From: Rhipicephalus microplus
Taxonomy: Eukaryota; Arthropoda; Arachnida; Ixodida; Ixodidae
DNA length: 64,000 nt
Reading direction: 5' to 3'
NCBI RefSeq assembly: GCF_043290135.1
Contig: NC_134705.1
Coordinates: forward strand, 93,761,239 to 93,825,238
In this document: in pieces, positions 32,038 to 43,074 of the stretch
How positions within the stretch are numbered: position 1 is the stretch's first letter
How the letters are laid out: every line of letters starts with the position of its first letter
The notes under the pieces: model-generated
The model's database searches: none
What the model was told of the DNA's origin: nothing
The model's input: only the letters and a program-made list of their open reading frames with translations
Made by a program: the position numbers and the translations under genes

Positions 32038-33250
32038 TTTATGACCAGGCGATCCACCGGAGGCTCGGGGCTTCCGGGACCGCGTCGAATTCCGCAGGAG
32101 ACTTTTGTCTGTGGTTGGGGCTTCTGATTCACTAGTAGATATCCGGTGGCGTTTGGCTTCTGGGTTTTTGAGCGAGGATGGTGCAAAGGCGTCTGCACTG
32201 TCCTGACCTATGTCACTGGGGCTGGTGTCTTCGTCAGTTTGTAGGGGCGCCTCACTCGTGGCGTTGTTGGAGTCCTCGTACATGCAGGCGCCGCCGTTTT
32301 GAGATGTAGACTCCTCGATGACACCTGAACTTGTGGTTGACTGAACAGATGCAATATTTCCCTCTGAGACGGCTTTCTCATGAGATGCCTTGTCTGAGGA
32401 GGGCTTGGCCTGCGATTCCTCAGAAATATCCATTGGACGCGGGGAACTTGAGTTTTCAGAACCAGGTCGAGAATCGTGGGGCGCAGTGAGCGTCTTGTGC
32501 AGCGTCGCGATTGGCGCACCTTGGTGGTCGTCGGTTAACGCGGCTCGCGTTGACGAACCATCGCACCTGTTCTTAGACGGCGTTCCTGGCTGAAGTGGAG
32601 GGATTTCCTTTAACGCCGCCTCGAAATACGATGGCCTGATGGTGCGAGCAACGGTGGCATGCGGGTCCCCACAACGGTGACACGGCATCGAGCAGCCCTT
32701 GCCCTCATGGCCATAAACGCCGCACCTTTCAGAAAACGGAGCTGTGCCGTTCATGCGGAAGTGCCCACTGCCTCCACATCTGCGGCACACTCGCTGGATA
32801 TCTTTATAGTCACAGGTCACTCGATAGCCTGCAACCTTGAGATAGTTGGGCACCGGCGGCGATGCCGTCATTGACATGGGGACGTATGGCGTCCCAGTGG
32901 TCATGGTTGGGCGCAATCTCATGAGTTTTCTGCTGATATGAAACACCTTCCCGTTGGGGACAGTGCTTGTGCGAGGACTTCGCTGGGGACGCGGAACGGC
33001 AGGAACATGACAGGAACGGCAGGAACATGACAGTTACCTGGGTGACTGCGGGTCCTAGGAGTATGATGGCGACGTGCTGTCCTCGGATGGTGAGGTGTGA
33101 CGCGTCCACGATTTGAGCCAGGGCGGCTTCGCTGTTCACGGTGACTAGATAATTCCGGCCTCCGAAGGGCTGGACACAGCAAACTTCTTGCTGTGTCCAG
33201 CCAGCCACCGAAGAAGGCTAATGCCTTCTTCGGTGGCTGGCTTGTCAGGA
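31999..33250 (-). pseudogene. LINE ORF1 (zinc-knuckle protein), frameshifted
   Basis: Minus strand. The upstream part (33250 to about 33030) reads KPATEEGISLL and, in another frame, VQPFGGRNYLVTVNSEAAL, QIVDASHLTIRGQHVAIILL and GPAVTQVTV, an RRM-like N-terminal domain. After a frameshift near 33000-33030 the frame 32946-31999 reads VFHISRKLMRLRPTMTTG, VAGYRVTCDYKDIQRVCRRC, then clustered Cys/His (CRRCGGSGHF, CGVYGHEGKGC, CHRCGDPHA). A Ser/Thr/Pro-rich acidic tail ends in a basic KHFPEGEHG. Such ORF1 proteins bind LINE RNA. A 20-bp hairpin (33199-33242) lies inside the N-terminal coding region. Only ORF1 is present here; an ORF2 would be expected at lower coordinates and is absent. Confidence 0.7.
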
Positions 33251-33300
33251 TGGGCGCCCACCAGCTTAAGGACAGCCTGAAACTTGCTGTTGTGCGTTTA

Positions 33301-34380
33301 TAAAAAGTGGTTTACGATTTAGAGTACTTGATACTCTACTATGGAAAAGCATAAAGCCGTCCTGTGGAAAGGATCCTCAATAGAATGGTCTATTCGATGC
33401 TTGTTCAGAAAAAATGTTTAATGATTTTGAGTACTTGGTACTGAACTATGGGAGAGCAGTAAGCCGTCCCCAAATAAGAACCTGACCACGATTTAGAGTA
33501 CTAAGTACTCTAATATGGGAGATGCTTAACTCTCTGGGGATACTCTAAACTGGTTTGTGAACACTTTTCGCGTATTTATATTTTGTGAATGATACTGAAA
33601 ATGCACCTTTTGTCCTGCACCCTCTGCCCCCTCCCTTACACTATGCCTTAACAGAGGCCTGTTAGGCATTTTTAAATAAAATAACTACAAAAATGAACAC
33701 TACTTCTCTTGCTACTGCATAGCGCTTACAAATTGTAACCTCGTTTGCAGTGCACAAGAAATAAAACACGTAAATTGTTAAACATGTCTCTTGAATCAAG
33801 TCACCACACGCTTGGTCAACATGAGGAAGTACCGGCGCTCAAACTATTCACGCAGGCAACGGTGAACACAGAATGTGTAGCACGCGTACAGGTGTGACGA
33901 CTAGACCAACTTTACTATAGACGCTTACAACCTAAAAATAAAATGTAAGCTCCACCTACAACCGAACCTCTTCCACCTCGTGAAAATGTGCATCACATGA
34001 CATAACTTCACTCTGCATACTGCGTACCAAACACGTCTTTTAACCCTAGATTTGTTGTGCACAAGAAGTATTCCACGTAAATTGTTAAACATGTCTCTTA
34101 AATCAAGTCACCACATGCTTGGTCAACTTAAGGAAGTATCGGCACTCGAACTATGTAAGTCTGCCTACAACAGCACCTCTCCCACTTCGAGAAAATTAGT
34201 GTTCAGAAAGTGTTATTACCAATTTAGGGCATGAGGAATGGTACTGTGGGAGAGCCTGAATAAAGCCATCTCGTGGGCCTCACACTTGGTGAGGCCATGT
34301 GGACAAAAATTGTGTATTTAACATTTCGTATACTCAGTACTCTTCTATGGGAGAGCTAAAAGCCGTAACTTGGCCTTACT
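33301..34380 (+). repeat. Units of the ~110-bp repeat family, plus orientation
   Basis: Five recognisable units: 33301-33360, 33402-33470, 33481-33540, 34198-34270 and 34300-34370. Core features are AAAAGTGGTTTACGATTT, the palindromic GAGTACTTGGTACT or GAGTACTAAGTACTC, CTATGGGAGAGC and AAAGCCGTCC. They match the minus-oriented array at 13005-13405. The middle of the span (33550-34190) holds other sequence, including a direct duplication. Confidence 0.65.
33751..34155 (+). repeat. Direct duplication, ~100 bp, 304 bp apart
   Basis: 33751-33848 and 34055-34152 share TGCACAAGAA, ACGTAAATTGTTAAACATGT, AATCAAGTCACCACA and GCTTGGTCAAC in the same order and spacing, at about 85-90% by eye. It lies inside the gap between the ~110-bp units and may be part of a longer composite repeat. 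Confidence 0.6.
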
Positions 34381-34869
34381 CCTGCAAGCAGCCGATTTTT
34401 CAGAGCACTGTCAGAAACCAAGCATTCATTGCGCAATATAGATCGGTGCCATCCTTATAAAAACACATGTTCGCGTTGCAGGTTTTTGTTAAAAAACGTT
34501 TACTTCCTCCGCAACTAACACACAGATTTCGGCACCACACTCTGTCAAATGCAACATTTCGAGTAAGAACGTCACACTTTTATTGCAATTGCGCGTAGTA
34601 TTTGCGTTAGAAGCAAAAACGTGCTTAAGGCTGCAACAAAAACCACGTAGCACGACGCACTCGCACAGATGAAAGCATGGTCGGAGAGCCGCAAATTTAT
34701 ATGCGGAGCTTGTACATTTATTTGTATTAATATTTTTATTCGCATGCAATGCCGGCTTGAAAACACGCCACAGGGCAAACAAATCATGGGATGGGACAGT
34801 CGAGTTCACGCCCGGTTGGGGCACGAGGAAACGACCCCAGCACCACCATGGAAAGCCCCGCTGAGCGCG
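34381..34869. other. No recognisable gene
   Basis: A 129-codon minus frame (34878-34489) shows no domain and has Cys/His-rich but irregular composition. I would not call it a gene. Confidence 0.3.
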
Positions 34870-35114
34870 TGAAAACAACAGCGCCCGATCGCTATGGGCC
34901 CAACACCACTAACAGGCAACTCTTCGAAAAAAGGCAACGCCTCCGAAAACCTGAGATCACTGTTGACATCTACACTGACGCAACAATCACAGATGAACTA
35001 GCTAGTATGGCCTGGGTGAGCACATCCGCATCTCACCTCAATAGTAGTCATATCGCTCTGAATCTGGTAACCATATACACTCCAGCTAGTAAGCTGAACA
35101 TTTTCGCAAAATAG
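34870..35114 (+). pseudogene. LINE RNase H N-terminal fragment
   Basis: The frame reads RLRKPEITVDIYTDATITDELASMAWVS, where the DIYTDATITD block fits the first catalytic strand of LINE RNase H, followed by an AWVS strand. It stops at 35114. The C-terminal half of such a domain is found 4.5 kb downstream (39650-40010) in the same orientation. No RT precedes it. Weak but recognisable. Confidence 0.45.
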
Positions 35115-36880
35115 TTCCATTTAGTTAAATGAAGATGCGTCCCAGATAGTGCTTCAAGTATGAGGAACAGTGTTCCACGCATTGGTCACTGGGTCGTGTA
35201 CGTTGCAGTGTTCCACTTTTTCGGTACCTAGAAACTTCATGCATCCTAGGGAATTCATGCACACCATGATTAGCGTCACCCGTATTTTTGACATAAGTAA
35301 ACAGATATGATACTTAAATGAGGCAAGTAAGTATTCAACTTTCTCATATATTTGCTGAATACCTGAACGAACGAATTGAGCGTCATTTCTCAGCATAATA
35401 TGGTAACATTGAAAAAAATCGCTTTACTGAACTGCTGCTCACGTATGTCATCGTGGAACACGCCGGTATTTATGCTCAATCAAACCACAATGCTTTTAAC
35501 ATATTGTACTGAATGATGACAGCTCAGTTGTCAGTACAGGTATACGACAAAATATATATGAAATATAATCTTGAGTTGTCCTACTAAAGTGTCATATCGG
35601 CTAAGTTATGCCAGATATCGGTAACGGTAGCCAAAGTAGGTGTACAAGCATGCGTCGAGATAACCAAAAAGTAAGCCATTCATATATTCACCAAACTTTA
35701 AATGGTAATTTAGATTATTTAGGTGAATCTGGAAACAAAAGTGCTGTCAGAAAGGACCAAATAGCACCAATCAATAACCTGCAAAATTGTGAAAATTACC
35801 GTAGTAAAGCTGCATCAATTGCATTTGCCCGCTCTTGCTTATAATTGGGTTTAGATGCATAGCCACAATATTCTACTTCATACAAAACCATAACCCTTAC
35901 AACTGCTATAGCGGTTGCTATTGTTTGTGTGTGCATGATCGGAAGGCAAAATGTTACTCACACAGAAAAACAATAATGCTCAGAAATCCACTTGCTATTT
36001 CGGCCGGCAGTAAAACAAAGAAAAATATTTTCTGCTGTATTTCGCAGAAAACTTTCTCGCACATTGTTACGTAAAAACAAGTGAAGTGTATACAGATAAT
36101 ACAAGGCCATCCCACACAACACACAAAGATTAAGCCATAGTGCAGAGCAATACGGACTTAAGTTTGTGTACCAACAACATCAAGACATTAGGAATAAACT
36201 TAAGATTCATACGAAGTAACAAGTAAAACAGGCCCTACGCAGTATTAGGTTTGATCAGTTGTTAATCTCGCACACGTGCGAAGTGACAAATGTTAACCCA
36301 GAAATACATCTGCAAGAAAGGGAAATTGTCACTTGACGTATTATGTTCGTCAAGGTGACACTAATGGTACGGTTGCACTATTGGTGATGCCACCTAGATG
36401 CTATCCTTTGACATAATTAGCAAAACTACGAACTTAGTATCGCGAAACGTCAGTGCTTACGAAGCTACCTGACCTGTGGAGCTCATTGTAGTAGTAGTTG
36501 GTTCTGTTGCGGGAGCTTAGGTCGAGGACTGTGTTCCTATGGGGTTCAATTGGCCGTTTAAGGAGCCTTCACCACAGTCTTTCGACGCCGGTAGATTTGT
36601 TTGCATAGGTGACATCAAGATCTGGCAATTCTGGACAGCATTCTTCATCTTGAAAAAACGAAAAAAAACACGTTTGATTATTCAGGTGTTAAAACAGCAA
36701 AGCTAGAGTGACCTTAACATCATATAATGCAATTTCATTCCAAAATACGCTTACTCGTGCAAGCTTGTAAGGGAGTGTTTGAAACATTTGAATTACCTTT
36801 GTGGCAGTTTTGGGGCCTTTGCAGTTCTAATTAGCTGAAGCGTAAGAGAACTCATTTTATATGTTTAAATACACATGCAG
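35115..36880. other. Low-repeat AT-rich DNA, no recognisable gene
   Basis: Frames are short and lack domains. One minus-strand stretch near 36480-36640 is preceded by a pyrimidine tract ending TTTTTTCAAG (splice-acceptor-like) and reads DEECCPELPDLDVTYANKST before a stop. I cannot build a consistent gene model from it. Confidence 0.35.
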
Positions 36881-37035
36881 AATAAGACATTGCGTACCCC
36901 CACCTACACAAACGTGCAAACACACACGCACTCACACACACCACCCACACGAGGCGCCCCCCCACCCTCACACACACGAGCGCACAGACACACGCGCACA
37001 CACATGCATGCACACGCAGACACATGCACTCATAT
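36881..37035 (+). repeat. CA-rich simple repeat
   Basis: Degenerate CACA/CACG/CATG dinucleotide-like tract with interruptions. The Thr/His-rich open frames across it are artefacts. Confidence 0.85.
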
Positions 37036-37105
37036 TGATGTAAAGCTATACAATATTTTCGAAGTAGAAAATTAAATTGAAACCACGCCATTCTCTTTAC
37101 CTTAG

Positions 37106-37395
37106 AAAAATCAATGTGGGGCTTTTTCGACGTGCGTGGAAAAACGGACGGTAAAAAGCCTTTCTTCTATAGTAAGATCAAGCTGCGGGCCATTATCGAG
37201 GTGTCCAATAACAAGCGAGTCGTCACTCTCGAAGCCAGTCACTGGAAAAGAAATTTGAGAACTCTTGTCGGTACCATCACAGCTTATTCATCATCATCAT
37301 CATCATCAACAGCCTGACTACGTCCACTGCAGGACAAAGGCCTCTCCCATGTTCCGCCAGTTAACCCGGTCCTGTGCTTGCTGGGTTATTATTAT
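37106..37395 (+). other. Short open block and a (CAT)n-headed dispersed repeat
   Basis: 37114-37280 is open on the plus strand (MWGFFDVRGKTDGKKPFFYS, then KLRAIIEVSNNKRVVTLEAS), preceded by a TTCTCTTTACCTTAG acceptor-like sequence. It could be an exon, but no domain is recognised. From 37285 a (CAT)n run leads into CAGCCTGACTACGTCCACTG, AGGCCTCTCCCATG and TTAACCCGGTCCTG, a dispersed arthropod repeat that I recall from ticks and other arthropods. Confidence 0.35.
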
Positions 37396-39649
37396 TGCTG
37401 GGTTATTCATTATTACGTTACCAGTAAAGAAGCAGCACATATTCGCATAAGAATGCTCAGTACTTGACTTACAAAATCTAATGGTGATGAAAGCGGCGCA
37501 GTTTTAAAGTGATTCATAAGATAGATTATTGCGAATGTCTTTTGAAGAATTTACATTACACGACGCGGTGTTGCGCAAAACAAAGATACTCCACAACGCA
37601 CCAAAGACCGCTTTGAACACCACGCTATTGTCACAGAAGTTAAAAACGGAAACGTAGATGACTTCGCGTGGTGCGAACTCCAAACTAGTTCATCGTAAAC
37701 TGGAAAGGCTGTCGAAGTGAGTCAATTGTGCAAACAACGCTTTTGAAAGGTCATCGTGAATTGTCTTAACGCACTCACGCGGGTTATACGAGCTAGCGAG
37801 CGTTAATATTGCCATTTGTTTTCAGTGTTTTACACTACAAACCTCAGTGAACCAAGCCTATAGTTAAACGCATAAAACCGGTACAGTACTATATTCGGTG
37901 CGAGCGTTTCATCACGTCCGTAATTTCTTGGCAGAATTTACATACAAGCTTTACCAGGCACACTAACTATTCTGTTGACAGATGCTTACGTATTCATCTT
38001 AGTTCATGCACGCCCAAAGTCTCTTCGTTTGGTTGCGGTCGCATAAATATTCAAGGTATACAAAAAAGACAGAACTCAAAGCAAGTGATCAAAATGGTGC
38101 TACGGCTGCCTGCGACGTACCGCTAATGAATAAGCAGTATAAATCCTCGTCACTCACCTCTGGGAAGCGACCGCAGAATCAATAGTCGGAGGCTTCAAAA
38201 GGAAACTTGTTAACGATGGTCTCAGAGCCTCCAGAACCATCTTGAAACACGAAAAAAGCTTCGGAAAAGCACGCACGTGCACTAGCGAAGAAAATGGCGC
38301 ACGCTGCCTGTAAGCCTATGCAGCACTTGCCAACTCCGTAACCACCGCAACGGCCGCCAGTGAAAGGGGTACTCACACAAAAACCTTAGCCTGGCGTTTT
38401 TCTGCTGCAATGCGTTCCTGGTGGCCTGTTAGTCATGACACGACACATCGTTTGCTGCAGCACGTGATAGATAACTAATTACAGGCCCCTCATTATCAAT
38501 AAGTCTCGGTTTTGGTTTGAGGGAGTTCTAAAAACTGGGTGCAACTGTCGCCACCTAGCGTGTGCAGCTGCTGACACCATCAGTACACAAAACTGTGATG
38601 CACTTCCACACGCTCCGCATAAAGAATTCCTTTTGAATAGGAAACAGGACCGGAATTTCGCCAAACACATAACTTTCTAAGCGTGCGCCACGGCCACGCA
38701 CTCGCAACCAGCCACCGAGAAATATAGACTGCAGGAAATTATGCGGCGAAAGAAAAATAGCGGCTATGACGTTATCATAACTTGTTTTGTTGACCGTAGC
38801 TGGTGACGTGAGGGAAGTAGGGGGTCACCTCAGAGTCCCCTCTGATGGTGTCTATAGCGCTATGGAGCCGGTCACTAACGCAAACTTCAAGATGAATTTA
38901 AAATACTTTCGAATCTATTTTCGCTGTTGATATCTTGCAGATGACATACGAATATTCACGAGAATCGACCCCGCAGGCTATCTAGGCCCCGAAATTTTGT
39001 GTCAGTACCCCTTGAAGAGCAAGAGAGTGTTGGTGCGAGTGCACAGGCGTGCTTTCTTCTGCTTGCAGGAAGATCAACTGCCAAGGGACGGGGAGATTCT
39101 GCAGTCGTTATTTTGCGAACGCTAGCCCCGTGTTGAGCGTGCTTTCTTCCGCTGCACATCTCGAAATCAAAGAAGGGGTTCATGGGAAGGACCTCCTCCC
39201 CGACGCGTCTAAGCTGTTTAAACTGGTTCTTTATGCTATCTTGATCATGCAATGCAGACATGGCGTCGCTTTGCCGCCGTAAGTGGAACAACCATAAAAG
39301 CACGCCACTTGGTAACTGGAACAAATCGCTGGGCTCGATGGCGTATATCGTATTCCACTTCAGTAAACGAAAACTATAGAAAAAACAGCTGCTATTCCAC
39401 ATAACCCTCGCCAAACCACTCTGATCAACATAACAGCTCCGTCTGTTCCGATTACCGACTGCTTTATCTGGAATCTATGTGGAACAAGATTAAGAGTGTA
39501 GTTGCCAGCTTTTTGGTGGGGCACCCTTACATGCAGAGTTGTTGGCCATAAGGGGAGCGATCAACACTATTCTGATTGATTGATTTACCAAACACTACAA
39601 GCGATATTGTTCAAAAATATTATCGTATACTGAGAGATTCGTACGAAGC
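37396..39649. other. No recognisable gene
   Basis: Contains isolated splice-like signals: a minus-strand CAGAG|GTGAGTGACG donor near 38150 after the frame MVLEALRPSLTSFLLKPPTI, and a plus-strand CTTTCTTCTGCTTGCAG acceptor ending 39069. A 152-codon minus frame (39414-38956) has no recognisable domain. Phases do not join into a gene without stops. This is the least TE-dense part of the window, so a diverged host gene is not excluded. Confidence 0.3.
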
Positions 39650-40010
39650 GGTGGCTCAGCTCACAGCAACAACTGAAGACGCAGTGGCCGACGACATAAA
39701 AAAGAAGATAAAGAGATTACAGGACTGCGGAATCAATGCGAAAACTTTGTGACCACCAGGCCATGCTGGCACGGACGTTGGAAACGAAGCCGTTCATGCC
39801 GTAGCCATCCAAGCGGATGGGCTTGGCTATTCATTCATGAACCCACACTCCAGTTCGTCGCCAAACCAGGTGGACCTCCTAAACCCCTTAGAATGCTCTT
39901 CTAGCAGAACCTTTCTCAATTATATTCGCGTAAAATTTAAAACCGACAGTAAACGAAGGCTCTTACAAGTTACACCAGCTCCTATGTTGAGCGAAAAGTG
40001 CACGTAGCGC
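39650..40010 (+). pseudogene. LINE RNase H C-terminal fragment
   Basis: The frame reads DSYEAVAQLTATTEDAVADD, IKRLQDCGINAKTL, stop (TGA, where Trp-like codons are usual), then PPGHAGTDVGNEAVHAVAIQ, MNPHSS and RTFLNYIRVKF. The PGHAG..GNE.A block is the last conserved motif of LINE RNase H. It may be the other half of the domain at 34.9 kb, separated by about 4.5 kb of inserted DNA. Confidence 0.5.
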
Positions 40011-40075
40011 GACCAAATGAACGCCGGCGAACACGTGCACCCCGTCAGGTCGAAATGTATTGGCACCTTGACGGT

Positions 40076-40800
40076 GGCATGTAGCCATGTCCTCACATGA
40101 CATGCATCTCATGATTATCATGTTTGCACCACTCAGATACCTTCGTCATCCATTGGCTTCACGCAATATCAAACTTGGCATGTGTGAAGCTAGCGAAATG
40201 GCCGCGAGCGCATCATCAGTGTGGCATGTAGTCTTGTTGTTACATGACATTCTTGTCGTGATTATCATCTTTGGATGCGTCATTTATCTATGTATGCCGT
40301 TGGCGTCGCGTAATACCGAGTTTGGTACATGTGAAGCTAGCGAAACAGCCAGGAGCGCATCATGAGCATAGCACGTAGTCATGTTTTTACATGACAGGGA
40401 TCTCATGATTATCATGTTTGCACCAGTCACATACCCTCGTCATCCATTCACGTACTCTAATACCAAATTTGGCATATATTACGCTATCAAAACGGCCGCA
40501 AGCGCATCATGGGCATGACATTTAGTCATATTGTTACGTGGGACGCATGTCATGATTTTCATGTTAGGGTCTGTCACTTGTGTTCACCATGTAATCATGC
40601 CACACCATACCAGTTTCGCAACATGTCATGTGAACGAAACCACCACAAGAGCTGCAGGACCATGAAATGTAAATTATGACATTCATGACATACATGTCAC
40701 AATTTTCATGTTATGACTAGTCAAATAGTTCTTCATACAGTCATATTATGCCATACCAAGTTTGGCAGCAATACCGTTATCGAAATAAACAGGAGAGCGA
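40076..40800 (+). repeat. Tandem satellite, exact 147-bp period, about five units
   Basis: The landmark TAGYCNTG occurs at 40082, 40229, 40376 and 40523, spacing 147, 147 and 147, and a fifth diverged unit starts near 40670. A second landmark, GAAGCTAGCG (or its variant), falls at 40186, 40333 and 40480, again 147 apart. Units diverge in base sequence but not in length. They share CATGATTATCATNTTTG, TTTGGCATNTNTGAAGC and GAGCGCATCAT. No coding potential. Confidence 0.9.
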
Positions 40801-40815
40801 AAAATCGTAAACGGT

Positions 40816-40970
<155 letters not shown>

Positions 40971-41496
40971 ACTGCCTTATCCACAAAGCGGTTGATGTTA
41001 CAGGAGCTTGCTCGGAAGTGCACGGAACGTTTCTTGGCGAGACACTTTCAGCAGGAAAGCTTCTTAACAAGGCGGCGCGTGATGTGTACGTCGAAGGCAG
41101 CGTCGCTGGACAGGTTACACGGCCGGCACGTGATGGTCACGCCAATGGGCACGTTAATCACCTGCCCCGTTATGCCATACTGGCCGCTCTGATGGGTCAA
41201 ATGCCTCACGCTTATAAATGGCAGACGTGGAGCAATAGGGCGTTCTTCAACGGTGTTAAGGGCGGGCGGGTGAGGTGGCTTGAGAGTGTATTGGTACGAG
41301 CACGCTCGAGTCTTTCCTCAATTCCCCTAGCTCTTCCTTCTTTATGCCAGATCGACAGTGAAGTTGTTTCGCTCACTTACTCACCCGTGCATAATTGTCA
41401 TCGTAGGAACTTATGTGCTTTCGTTGCTTCACAGTGATGCGTACAAAGTTAACGTAGTCATGAGAATTCGTCTCGCGCTGGTGCCCTTCCGGGCGT
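40971..41496 (+). other. Unassigned, open frame of 139 codons
   Basis: 41018-41437 is open on the plus strand (GTFLGETLSAGKLLNKAARD, then YVEGSVAGQVTRPARDGHAN). No domain is recognised. Codon-like regularity stops near 41330. It could be an old TE or exon remnant. Low confidence. Confidence 0.25.
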
Positions 41497-41975
41497 ATTT
41501 AGGGGTGAAACTTTTTTCGGTCTACCGTTGTCCTGTGTCAGGCGTTACCGGAAGCACCAGACAAACAAACAGGCAGACCGACAGACAAAAATATAGACAG
41601 ACGGACGTACGCACAGAAGCATGAACGAAAACACGGACCGATGCACAGACGCATGATTGGAGGGACAGAACAACAGACTGATGCACGGACGGATGCACGG
41701 ACGGATGCACGGACGGATGCACGGATGAACGGATAGACGGATGATGGATGCACGGACAGACAGACAGACGCACAGACATATATGAACAGACAGACAGACG
41801 GATGGACCGATGGACAGACAGACAAAAGGACAGACGGGTGGACAGGCGGACAGGTAGTCAGACGGAGGGACGCTTGGCTACACACATCATCATTAATTCT
41901 GTAGTTATGCTGTGATATTTTTTGTCTCTTTTCCGGCTTTGGTTGTGACGCGCCATCTAGAGAGAATTGTTGGAA
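41497..41975 (-). repeat. Dispersed repeat with tetranucleotide core, fourth copy
   Basis: TTTAGGGGTGAAACTTT at 41498, an ACGG/ACAG tetranucleotide core (41560-41870), then GACGCTTGGCTACACACATC, CATTAATTCTGTAGTTATGC and GCGCCATCTAGAGAGAATTG. The order of the landmark blocks differs slightly from the copies at 12.2 and 29.2 kb. Confidence 0.55.
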
Positions 41976-42003
41976 TGACCAGAAAGGTGACCTTGAGTGG
42001 TGA

Positions 42004-42890
42004 CTGCAGAAGCGTACCGACGATAGATGGATAGATTGATATGGCTGTACTCTTTAGATTAAGCGGTGGCTAATGCCTCCAAGCCGTAATACTTAGTGTA
42101 CCAAAAACTAGACTTACTTTTTTCCCTTTGAATAGCGAGGTTGAGGACTCGTACTTTGCAGTGAAAAGTTTAATTTTCACTCGTGCCTTGACTTTAGCCA
42201 CCAATCAGATATTCTGCTTCTAGTTAATTCTTCCAGCTTAAAGTCTACTTTGCCCTCCCTGTTCCTAAATCCCAGTGCTTTGAAAAACTCTGCGCCTTCA
42301 TCCTGAACTATAGGGTTAAGACCTTTACAAAACATTATCAAGTGTTCGGCAGTTTCCTCTTCCTCTCCACACGCACTGCATACCGTGTCTACCTCTGCGC
42401 ATTTGGCCCGATTTGTCTTGGTTCGCAATACTCCTGTCCTAGCCTCAAACAGTAGAGAACTACCCCGACTATTATCATACATCCTTTCCTTGGCGATTTC
42501 CTGCTTAAAAGTTCGATAGATCTCTTGTGCGGAATTCTTAATCATGCCAGGTCTCCACATATCGGTCTCAGCTTCCTTCACCTTCTTCTTAACCAAAATT
42601 TCCTTTTGGTTTGGCCCCCTGCTGTTTTCTAAGTATATAACGGTCAATTTTCTGGCTCGCTTCCTCCATTTTAATCGATATTCTTCATCTACAAGTAGCT
42701 GAATACCTTCCTAGCCCAGCGCTCCTGCCCCATTTCTCTCAATCGCTTCTCAAATTTTATTTTCCTGCTAGCTTCTCTGCCCTCAAATGATGTCCATCCC
42801 ATATCACCTTGTACTCCCTGATTTGGTGAATTCCCGTGAGCTTCTAAAGCAAGCGTACCTATTCCACGTTGCTTAATTTCTAATCTTGCC
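42004..42890 (-). pseudogene. LINE ORF2 C-terminal fragment with (GATA)-type tail
   Basis: On the minus strand, 42860-42650 has broken pieces (EYKVIWDGHH, RAEKLAGK, DEEYRLKWRKRARK). From 42647 an open frame reads TVIYLENSRGPNQKEILVKK, MYDNSRGSSLLFEARTGVLR, then a Cys/His finger VCSACGEEEETAEHLIMFC. It ends at 42177, and a 3' UTR and ATCTATCC-type tail run to about 42004. The finger is the usual C-terminal module of LINE ORF2 proteins. It is 5'-truncated and abuts the next LINE insertion. Confidence 0.65.
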
Positions 42891-42953
42891 TTGGGTGGTG
42901 ATGCCTTAGGTGGTGACGTGTCATCTAGGAAGCATTGTTGAAATGACCAAAAA

Positions 42954-42968
42954 TCTCACCTTGAAGGG
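42954..42968 (+). repeat. Left target-site duplication of LINE B
   Basis: TCTCACCTTGAAGGG, repeated exactly at 48473-48487. Confidence 0.85.
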
Positions 42969-43074
42969 AGTAGCGCAGACACTCGAGGCGAATACTGCGA
43001 GGCCGGCAACTGATCCTGCTGTCTCCAATTCTTTCTCCCAACAACCTGAAGCCGACACTCCACCCAGAGAAAGG

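Noticed and set aside
33199..33242. Perfect 20-bp hairpin (loop TAAT) as a terminator or regulatory hairpin
   Set aside because: It lies within ORF1 coding sequence of a LINE, both arms read as natural codons, and intrinsic terminators are not relevant in this nuclear context.
37106..37245. Minus-strand exon between TTCTTTTCCAG and CTAAG|GTAAAG
   Set aside because: Splice signals look good, but every phase contains a stop within the block, so it cannot be an internal coding exon. The plus strand is open but lacks a matching donor.
38956..39414. 152-codon minus-strand frame as a host gene
   Set aside because: No recognisable domain, no start or splice context that fits, and the composition is not clearly coding. 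Left as unassigned.
41940..42010. Target-site duplication of a large insertion, because GCCATCTAGAGAGAATTG and a similar block occur again at 42918
   Set aside because: The two blocks differ at many positions and are also found in other dispersed repeats here. They are copies of a repeat, not a TSD.
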